From: Desulfotomaculaceae bacterium
GTDB taxonomy: Bacteria; Bacillota; Desulfotomaculia; Desulfotomaculales; Pelotomaculaceae
Length of the DNA: 5,099 bases
Assembly: GCA_028704035.1 (NCBI GenBank)
Contig: JAQVLS010000131.1
Span: forward strand, 1 to 5,099
Direction of reading: 5' to 3'
Part shown: positions 1-4,034 of the stretch, one piece after another
How the letters are laid out: each line of letters starts with the position of its first letter
Numbering within the stretch: the stretch's first letter is position 1
The notes under the pieces: generated by a model
Told to the model about the DNA's origin: nothing
Seen by the model: the letters and a program-made list of their open reading frames with translations, nothing else
Databases searched by the model: none
Translations under genes and position numbers: made by a program

Positions 1-65
1 CTAAGAAGCAAGCAGACAATCGAATCGGGGACATTCCTCAACCCCAAAGCCAATCCCCATAAATC

Positions 66-115
66 GGGGACATTCCTCGGCTGCAAAGCCAATCCCCAAA
101 CAGAGGTGTGTCCCC
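66..115 (+). other. Conserved bulged foldback, copy A
   Basis: The predicted fold is GGGGACA (66-72) with TGTCCCC (109-115), a symmetric 2x2 internal loop, CCTC (75-78) with GAGG (103-106), and an inner GGCT-GCAA-AGCC hairpin (79-90) closed by a GNRA-type loop. Twelve unpaired bases (91-102) on the 3' side include TCCCC, which could pair instead with GGGGA at 66-70. The same arrangement recurs at 339-388 and 1338-1387. Whether it acts as RNA or as single-stranded DNA is unknown. Confidence 0.55.
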
Positions 116-166
116 ATTCCGCTGTCTGGCAACACACAACGATAAAAGCCACTAGAAACAGAGGCG

Positions 167-189
167 TGTCCCCATACCGATCGGGGACA
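167..189. other. Perfect heptamer hairpin TGTCCCC/GGGGACA
   Basis: TGTCCCC at 167-173 pairs with GGGGACA at 183-189 across a 9-base loop, giving a 7-bp perfect stem. The heptamers are in the opposite order to those in the larger foldbacks (66-115, 339-388, 1338-1387). The stem sits at the joint between the left array and module copy 1. Confidence 0.6.
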
Positions 190-201
190 TACCTTAAATC
201 G

Positions 202-425
202 TGTTTCTCCAACGTCAGACAACTAACACCAAAGAAGTACGGCTAAAGCCGCGTCCCATACCACTTTGGGGCAGGATTCATCCCGCCAAAGAAGTACCGC
301 TGAAGCCGTACCTACAAGGAGGTATCACCATCCCGATCGGGGACATACCTCAGCTCCAAAGCCAATCCCCAGACAGAGGTGTGTCCCCATTCCTCTGACT
401 GGTACCACATAACGACGTAAGTTAC
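202..425. repeat. Repeat module copy 1, immediately upstream of pyrF
   Basis: This is the shorter copy of a composite module repeated downstream of pyrF. It starts TGTTTCTCCAACGTCAGAC at 202 and ends around GGTACCACATAACGA (401-415) and AAGTTAC. Bases 274-353 are identical to 1234-1313. It contains, in order, a weak CGGC-TAAA-GCCG hairpin, a GGCAGGA-TTCA-TCCCGCC hairpin with one mismatch, the GTACCGC-TGAA-GCCGTAC hairpin, the CCCGATCGGG palindrome, and a GGGGACA...TGTCCCC foldback. Compared with copy 2 it lacks one 39-bp unit and one ~60-bp unit. It stops about 25 bases before the pyrF ATG, so any native pyrF promoter or leader has been displaced or replaced. I see no convincing -35/-10 pair in it. 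Confidence 0.88.
339..388 (+). other. Conserved bulged foldback, copy B
   Basis: GGGGACA (339-345) pairs with TGTCCCC (382-388) and CCTC (348-351) with GAGG (376-379). The inner hairpin is reduced to GCT-CCAAA-type pairing because one G is changed to A at 352. It lies 62 bases upstream of the pyrF start codon and overlaps nothing coding. Confidence 0.55.
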
Positions 426-436
426 TTGAATCAACT

Positions 437-442
437 AGGGGG
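437..442 (+). promoter_or_regulatory. pyrF ribosome binding site
   Basis: AGGGGG lies 7 bases before the ATG at 450. This site decides the start: the in-frame TTG at 426 lies upstream of it, so the eight extra codons are very unlikely to be translated. Confidence 0.8.
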
Positions 443-449
443 TCTTATC

Positions 450-1187
450 ATGCTTTCTTTTAAAAACCCGCTTATCATCGCCTTGGACGTAGATACCATA
501 GCCCAGGCAGAATACTACGTGGATATCCTGGGCCCATACGCCGGCGGCTTTAAAGTGGGTATGCAGCTTTACAACAGCGTCGGCCCGGAGGCAGTACGCC
601 GTCTGAGAGAAAAGAAAGTGCCGGTATTTGTCGATCTGAAGCTGCACGACATCCCCAATACCGTGGCAGGCGCCGCCCGGGCTCTGACCAGGCACGGCGC
701 AAATATTTTGAACGTACACGCAGCCGGCGGCGCAGCAATGATGGCTGCCGCAGTAAACGCCTCGTGTGACGAGGCGGCCCGGGCCGGCAGCAAACCGCCG
801 CTGGTGACCGCAGTGACAGTCCTCACCAGCGTCAGCCAGGATGTATTTAACAAAGAGATCGGCATCACGGGCGCTATCCGGGAGCAGGTTGTGAAATGGG
901 CCCTGCTGGCGAAAGAGGCCGGGTTGGACGGTGTGGTAGCCTCTCCTTTGGAAATCACGCCCATCAGGGAGGCCTGCGGCGAAGAATTTGTGATCATCAC
1001 GCCCGGCGTGCGCCCGGCAGGGACGGCGGCAGACGATCAGAAGAGGACCATGACCCCCGGAGAGGCCGTGAGTCTCGGCGCCACTTACCTGGTGGTGGGC
1101 CGGCCGGTCACTGCGGCTCCGGATCCGCTCAAGTCCCTGCATGCGATACTTGACGAAATTAATGTTTCTCCAACGTCAGACAGCTAA
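450..1187 (+). CDS. pyrF: Orotidine 5'-phosphate decarboxylase
   Basis: This 245-residue cytoplasmic enzyme decarboxylates OMP to UMP, the last step of de novo pyrimidine synthesis. Visible family motifs are ALDVD (Asp13), GFKVG (Lys35), and the catalytic DLKLHDIP stretch with Asp62, Lys64 and Asp67. The phosphate-gripping GVRP (Arg188) and VGRP (Arg218) are also present. It is the subfamily 1 (bacterial) type and is complete. The ATG at 450 is chosen because of the AGGGGG site 7 bases upstream. The last seven residues (VSPTSDS) and the stop lie in the repeat module that begins at 1163, so the native C-terminus appears to have been replaced just past the final helix (LHAILDEI). The barrel itself looks intact and is probably functional. 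The gene is bracketed by repeat modules on both sides, and the neighbour downstream is convergent. It was probably once co-transcribed with the other pyr genes. Confidence 0.97.
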   Translation: MLSFKNPLIIALDVDTIAQAEYYVDILGPYAGGFKVGMQLYNSVGPEAVRRLREKKVPVFVDLKLHDIPNTVAGAARALTRHGANILNVHAAGGAAMMAAAVNASCDEAARAGSKPPLVTAVTVLTSVSQDVFNKEIGITGAIREQVVKWALLAKEAGLDGVVASPLEITPIREACGEEFVIITPGVRPAGTAADDQKRTMTPGEAVSLGATYLVVGRPVTAAPDPLKSLHAILDEINVSPTSDS

Positions 1188-1197
1188 CGCCAAAGAA

Positions 1198-1215
1198 GGA
1201 CGGCTAAAGCCGTCC
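1198..1215. terminator. Perfect hairpin just after pyrF (possible weak terminator)
   Basis: GGACGGC-TAAA-GCCGTCC forms a 7-bp perfect stem with a 4-base loop, beginning 11 bases after the pyrF stop. No T-run follows, so it does not look like a classical intrinsic terminator. It may protect the 3' end of the mRNA or simply be part of the repeat. The equivalent in copy 1 (near 238-252) keeps only CGGC-TAAA-GCCG. Confidence 0.45.
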
Positions 1216-1223
1216 CCATACCA

Positions 1224-1251
1224 CTTTGGGGCGGGATTCATCCCGCCAAAG
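1224..1251. repeat. Strong REP-like hairpin
   Basis: GGCGGGA-TTCA-TCCCGCC (1230-1247) is a perfect 7-bp stem. It can extend with CTTT (1224-1227) against AAAG (1248-1251) past a two-G bulge. In copy 1 (270-287) one stem base is changed, G to A at 273, leaving an A-C mismatch. GC-rich palindromes of this look are common intergenic repeats in bacteria. Confidence 0.6.
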
Positions 1252-1253
1252 AA

Positions 1254-1271
1254 GTACCGCTGAAGCCGTAC
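1254..1271. repeat. Third module hairpin (GTACCGC/GCCGTAC)
   Basis: GTAC-C-GC, loop TGAA, GC-C-GTAC forms a stem with one C-C mismatch. It is identical in copy 1 at 294-311. It completes a run of three short hairpins, all with 4-base loops, in the first half of the module. Confidence 0.5.
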
Positions 1272-1291
1272 CTACAAGGAGGTATCACCAT

Positions 1292-1301
1292 CCCGATCGG
1301 G
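1292..1301. repeat. CCCGATCGGG palindrome within flanking AGGTAT/ATACCT arms
   Basis: A perfect 10-bp palindrome lies between the inverted arms AGGTAT (1280-1285) and ATACCT (1305-1310). Copy 1 has the same layout at 320-350, and a shortened form occurs at 177-194. The preceding AAGGAGG resembles a ribosome binding site, but no start codon follows at a usable distance. Confidence 0.5.
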
Positions 1302-1337
1302 GACATACCTCAGTTGCAAAGCCAATCCCCATAAATC

Positions 1338-1387
1338 GGGGACATTCCTCGGCTCCAAAGCCAATCCCCAAACAGAGGTGTGTCCCC
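1338..1387 (+). other. Conserved bulged foldback, copy C
   Basis: GGGGACA (1338-1344) pairs with TGTCCCC (1381-1387), CCTC (1347-1350) with GAGG (1375-1378), and GGCT-CCAA-AGCC forms the inner hairpin (1351-1362). The loop is CCAA here and GCAA in copy A, while the stems are unchanged. Confidence 0.55.
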
Positions 1388-1505
1388 ATTCCGCTGTCTG
1401 GTACCACATAACGATAAAAGCCACTAGAAACAGAGGAGGTGTGTCCCCATTCCCCTGTCTGGTACATAACGATACAAGTTACCGGAGTGTGTCTCTTTCA
1501 GTGAT

Positions 1506-2015
1506 TCACCAGCGTTCGTACCTGACTATCTCAGACAAGGGCTTGCGGTTTTTAATCCCCGGTGTTTCAGCGGGATAGCCCAGCGGGGTAAAAGCAAGCG
1601 GCTCAACACCCTGCGGCAGCTTTAGAATTTCCCGCGCGGCATCTGGATTAAAAGCTGCTATCCAGCAGGTGCCCAGCCCGAGCTCTGTCGCGGCCAGGAT
1701 CAGGTGGTCCATAGCAATCGTCGCATCCACAAAACCGTAGTTTACCCCATCCATGCGCGACCAGGCCCGGCCAGGCAATGCGCAGACGCAGATGACCAAA
1801 GGGGCTTCAGTAAAGAAGCTCCTGTTGTAAATACGTTTCAATTCCTCTTTTCTGCCGGCCGTTCTGATCACAATAAACTGAAAGGGCTGGCGATTGCATG
1901 CGGTAGGCGCAAGGCACGCTGCTTCAAGCACCTGCGCCAGCTTGCCCTCTTCCACCATCTCCGGCTTATATGACCTGACGCTGTACCTTTTCTGTATTAA
2001 TTCGGCAAACATCAT
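1506..2015 (-). CDS. Nitroreductase family protein (FMN-dependent)
   Basis: This 169-residue protein is of the short nitroreductase type, a flavin-binding family that reduces nitro compounds, quinones or other acceptors with NAD(P)H, usually as a cytoplasmic dimer. Visible family features are RYSVRSY near the N-terminus (Arg10, Ser12 and Arg14, the FMN phosphate region), APTACNRQPFQF (37-48), the NYGFVDATIAMDHLILAA helix (92-109), GLGTCWIAAF (113-122), GYPAE (146-150) and a C-terminal RKPLSEIV. The length is usual for the small subgroup, and the gene is complete. The start at 2015 is favoured over the adjacent ATG at 2012 because AAGGGAGG lies 8 bases upstream. It is a single gene, convergent with pyrF and divergent from the phosphoesterase gene. 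Its stop lies about 20 bases from the end of repeat module 2. The substrate cannot be assigned from sequence. Confidence 0.9.
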   Translation of the reverse strand: MMFAELIQKRYSVRSYKPEMVEEGKLAQVLEAACLAPTACNRQPFQFIVIRTAGRKEELKRIYNRSFFTEAPLVICVCALPGRAWSRMDGVNYGFVDATIAMDHLILAATELGLGTCWIAAFNPDAAREILKLPQGVEPLAFTPLGYPAETPGIKNRKPLSEIVRYERW

Positions 2016-2023
2016 AATGATAA

Positions 2024-2031
2024 CCTCCCTT
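2024..2031 (-). promoter_or_regulatory. Nitroreductase ribosome binding site
   Basis: On the minus strand AAGGGAGG ends 8 bases before the ATG at 2015, which sets the start of this gene. Confidence 0.8.
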
Positions 2032-2084
2032 ATTGTTATTAGGCTGTTTGGAAATTTGCCCGGCGATAAATGCTTTATATGGGT

Positions 2085-2131
2085 ATTATATCTATTATAT
2101 TATAGTAAAATATGATGTGCTGATTTATAAT
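2085..2131. promoter_or_regulatory. AT-rich divergent promoter region
   Basis: The divergent interval is much richer in A and T than its surroundings. On the plus strand a perfect TATAAT lies at 2126-2131, about 39 bases before the phosphoesterase ATG, though no good -35 box sits 16-18 bases upstream of it. On the minus strand TATAAT occurs three times (complement of 2085-2090, 2094-2099 and 2099-2104), suited to the nitroreductase gene, again without a clear -35. Both genes probably start here. The exact promoters are uncertain. Confidence 0.4.
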
Positions 2132-2169
2132 AACTCTTGATAATTATTTTAACCGTTGTTGAGGCATTG

Positions 2170-3384
2170 ATGAAAATACAGTATGCGATTTTTTTCGGGA
2201 TATTTTTTATGGTTTACGCTGCGATTAATATCTATATCGGGAGCCGCAGCTGGCAGGCTTTCGGCAGGTTTTTCCCACCCGGGTCCGGAATAATCTACTG
2301 GGCGGCATTTACCTTGCTGGCTTTATCTTTTATCGCCGGCAGGTTCGCTGAAAATTATCTGCCCGGAACACTGGGCGGCCTGTTAACCGTCATCGGTTCA
2401 TACTGGCTGGCGGCTATGAACTATTTATTTGTAACCCTGGTCCTGATCGATATTATCGGGCTTTTACACCGCGGGCTGAATTTTATCCCTGCGCCGGTGA
2501 TGCAGCACCCGGAACTGACCGGCCTAGCTGTCGTATTGCTTGTAACAGGTATTATTATCTTTGGCGCCTGGAACGCCAGGCACCCCCGGCTTGTCCACTA
2601 TGACATAACCATTCCGAAATCCGCCGGCAGCTTAAACGAACTGCATCTCGTAGTAGTTTCAGATATTCACCTGGGAAAAACAATACACAACGGCAGGCTG
2701 CTACCTTTAGTGCAACAGATCAACAATCTTAATCCCGATCTGATCCTGCTGCCCGGTGACACAGTCGAAGAAAGCGTTAGCACGTTTGTCGAGCAGAATA
2801 TGTCTGACAGCCTGCGCATGTTGAAAGCAAAATACGGTACGTTTGCTGTATTCGGCAACCATGAATATATCGGGGGACAACCGGACGATATCCACCGTCA
2901 CCTGCAGGAAGCAGGTATTACAATTTTGCGCGACGAGTACCGGGAAATAGCCGGGAGTTTTCAACTGGTGGGACGTGATTACCAGCACGGAGAAAGATTT
3001 GGCGGGGCGGGCCGCCAGGAACTGTCGCAGGTCATGGCAGGCCTGGACCGTTCGCTACCGGTAATCATGCTCGATCACCAGCCTACTAACCTGAAGGAAG
3101 GCCAGGAGCAGGGGGTCGACCTGCAGATCTCGGGACACACCCACCTCGGGCAGTTATTTCCCCTTAACATTTTTACTGGGCTGTTATTTGAAACTGACTG
3201 GGGCTACCTGCGCAAAGGCGATTTTCAGCTTATCGTCTCCTGTGGGTATGGCACCTGGGGTCCGCCGATCAGGGTGGGAAACGTGCCGGAAATAGTGGAT
3301 ATTGATATACATTTCACCGGTCCCGCAGGACAAGACGCCGATGCTGTTGAACCGGTGATGCTCACAATGGGCAGACTATGGTAA
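2170..3384 (+). CDS. Membrane-anchored metallophosphoesterase (YkuE-like)
   Basis: From the ATG at 2170 this is a 404-residue protein: an N-terminal membrane part followed by a calcineurin-type phosphoesterase domain. Hydrophobic segments lie at about 5-24, 40-59, 71-99 (long, perhaps two helices) and 116-136. The catalytic domain starts near 155. It has the metal-binding set SDIH (Asp165, His167), GD (Asp197), GNHE (Asn230, His231), LDHQP (His303) and GHTH (His323, His325), and ends with the YGTWGPPIRVG stretch usual in this group. The active site therefore looks intact, with two metal ions expected. The substrate is unknown; relatives have been linked to lipid or cell-envelope phosphates, but that is not shown here. 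The start is supported by GAGG five bases upstream; an in-frame TTG at 2137 would add 11 residues and lacks a site. pyrE follows after 22 bases, so the two are likely co-transcribed. Confidence 0.88.
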   Translation: MKIQYAIFFGIFFMVYAAINIYIGSRSWQAFGRFFPPGSGIIYWAAFTLLALSFIAGRFAENYLPGTLGGLLTVIGSYWLAAMNYLFVTLVLIDIIGLLHRGLNFIPAPVMQHPELTGLAVVLLVTGIIIFGAWNARHPRLVHYDITIPKSAGSLNELHLVVVSDIHLGKTIHNGRLLPLVQQINNLNPDLILLPGDTVEESVSTFVEQNMSDSLRMLKAKYGTFAVFGNHEYIGGQPDDIHRHLQEAGITILRDEYREIAGSFQLVGRDYQHGERFGGAGRQELSQVMAGLDRSLPVIMLDHQPTNLKEGQEQGVDLQISGHTHLGQLFPLNIFTGLLFETDWGYLRKGDFQLIVSCGYGTWGPPIRVGNVPEIVDIDIHFTGPAGQDADAVEPVMLTMGRLW

Positions 3385-3390
3385 AAAATA

Positions 3391-3397
3391 AGGGGAG
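3391..3397 (+). promoter_or_regulatory. pyrE ribosome binding site
   Basis: AGGGGAG sits 9 bases before the pyrE ATG at 3407, within the 22-base gap after the phosphoesterase stop. No room exists for a separate promoter in the gap itself. Confidence 0.75.
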
Positions 3398-3406
3398 TTA
3401 CAAAAA

Positions 3407-3979
3407 ATGCTGACCAGTAAGGAAATCGAATCTATTTTTCAGAAGACCGGAGCAATGCTTTTGGGCCATTTTAAACTGACGTCGGGCAGGCACAGCGACT
3501 GTTATTTCCAGTGCGCCAGAGTGTTGCAGTACCCTGAGCATACCGAAAGGCTTTGCCGCGAGCTGGCCGCCAGGTTTGCCGGGGAGAATATTTCAGTGGT
3601 CATCGGCCCGGCCACAGGCGGAATCATCGTCTCCTATGAGACAGCCCGGGCACTGGGAGTGCGCGGAATTTTCACGGAGCGGGAAAACGGCGTGATGACC
3701 TTAAGGCGCGGCTTCTCGATCGAGCCGGGAGAAAGGGTGCTGGTCGTGGAAGACGTGATCACTACCGGCGGCTCGGTCCTGGAAGTTATTGATGTCGTGC
3801 GCCGTCTGGGCGGTATAGTAGTGGGCGCCGGTTTGCTTGTGGACAGGAGCGGCGGCACAGTCGACCTGGGAGTAAGAAAGAAAGCGCTGCTGGTAACCGA
3901 GGCCGTATCCTACGACCCGGCGCAATGCCCGCTCTGCCGGGAAGGAACCCCCGCTGTCAAGCCCGGCAGCAGATCCTAG
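3407..3979 (+). CDS. pyrE: Orotate phosphoribosyltransferase
   Basis: This 190-residue enzyme joins orotate to PRPP to give OMP, the substrate of PyrF. The PRPP-binding loop VLVVEDVITTGGS is at residues 111-123. An N-terminal GHFKLTSGRHSDCYFQ (20-35) and IGPATGGIIV (66-75) fit the family. The C-terminal CPLCREGTPAVKPGSR (174-189) marks it as the subgroup often called the Thermus family of PyrE, rather than the E. coli-like form. It is complete and of normal length. It follows the metallophosphoesterase gene by 22 bases, so expression probably depends on a promoter upstream of that gene. This is unlike the usual pyrF-pyrE order. A GGGGACA hairpin lies just after it, before the converging rqcH gene. 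Confidence 0.96.
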   Translation: MLTSKEIESIFQKTGAMLLGHFKLTSGRHSDCYFQCARVLQYPEHTERLCRELAARFAGENISVVIGPATGGIIVSYETARALGVRGIFTERENGVMTLRRGFSIEPGERVLVVEDVITTGGSVLEVIDVVRRLGGIVVGAGLLVDRSGGTVDLGVRKKALLVTEAVSYDPAQCPLCREGTPAVKPGSRS

Positions 3980-3990
3980 AGAAGAAAGAC

Positions 3991-4018
3991 AAGGGGGGGG
4001 ACAGTCCCCTTTTGGGGA
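3991..4018. terminator. Hairpin between pyrE and rqcH (possible bidirectional terminator)
   Basis: An eight-G run (3993-4000) is followed by ACAGTCCCCTTTTGGGGA. GGGGA (3997-4001) can pair with TCCCC (4005-4009) around CAG, or AAGGGG (3991-3996) with CCCCTT (4006-4011). Alternatively TCCCC can pair with GGGGA (4014-4018) around TTTT. The first two are followed by a short T-run on the plus strand. Its place between two convergent 3' ends, 12 bases past pyrE and 17 bases short of the rqcH stop, suits termination in both directions. The near-palindrome GGGGAC-A-GTCCCC also looks like a solitary REP element related to the heptamers upstream. Confidence 0.5.
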
Positions 4019-4034
4019 TATCTGGTATTTTGCT

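Larger units (their letters stand above)
1..201. repeat. Repeat array at left edge (39-bp units plus ~60-bp unit)
   Basis: This gene-free stretch is built from repeat units. Two copies of a 39-bp unit start at 24 and 63 (ATCGGGGACAT at one end, CAAAGCCAATCCCCA at the other). A ~60-bp unit beginning CAGAGGTGTGTCCCC follows at 101, then a second partial one at 159 and a truncated 39-bp unit at 180. Positions 59-164 match 1331-1436 at constant offset with 4 mismatches in 106 bases by my count. The array probably continues to the left of the window. A minus-strand open frame over 1-222 translates the repeat and has no credible ribosome binding site, so I do not call a gene. The repeats may lie in the leader or an intergenic part of the pyr operon, but the upstream gene is not visible. 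Confidence 0.85.
1163..1485. repeat. Repeat module copy 2, overlapping the pyrF 3' end
   Basis: This is the longer copy of the module at 202-425, in the same orientation. It begins TGTTTCTCCAACGTCAGAC within pyrF. It carries the three hairpins in better condition than copy 1, then the CCCGATCGGG palindrome, two 39-bp units (starting 1296 and 1335), and two ~60-bp units (1373 and about 1431). It ends around GGTACATAACGA and AAGTTAC, as copy 1 does. It fills nearly the whole convergent interval between pyrF and the nitroreductase gene. Small open frames on both strands here are translations of the repeat and have no ribosome binding sites. I see no gene in 1188-1505. Confidence 0.88.

Noticed and set aside
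1..222. Minus-strand open frame encoding a 73-residue peptide with repeated LGIGF..EECPRF blocks, seen again at 1285-1467
   Set aside because: It is the translation of the repeat units on the opposite strand. The similarity follows from DNA repetition with a 39-bp period. I see no ribosome binding site and no known domain.
316..322. AAGGAGG resembling a strong Shine-Dalgarno site in both modules (also 1276-1282)
   Set aside because: No ATG, GTG or TTG follows within a usable distance, so it does not mark a gene start.
201..398. Plus-strand open frame within repeat copy 1 (and similar small frames at 1226-1411 and 1378-1578)
   Set aside because: These are read-throughs of repeat sequence without initiation signals. 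The last also runs into the antisense of the nitroreductase gene.
1..425. Possible CRISPR array because of regularly repeated units
   Set aside because: The units are adjacent or nested, with no unique spacers of constant length, and no cas genes are present.
435..1142. Long antisense open frame opposite pyrF
   Set aside because: It is a shadow frame caused by GC-rich codons of pyrF. It has no recognisable protein features, while the plus frame has all the OMP decarboxylase motifs.
1163..1485. Insertion sequence with its own transposase
   Set aside because: The module is about 320 bp or less, carries no transposase frame, and I see no clear terminal inverted repeats or target-site duplication at its ends.
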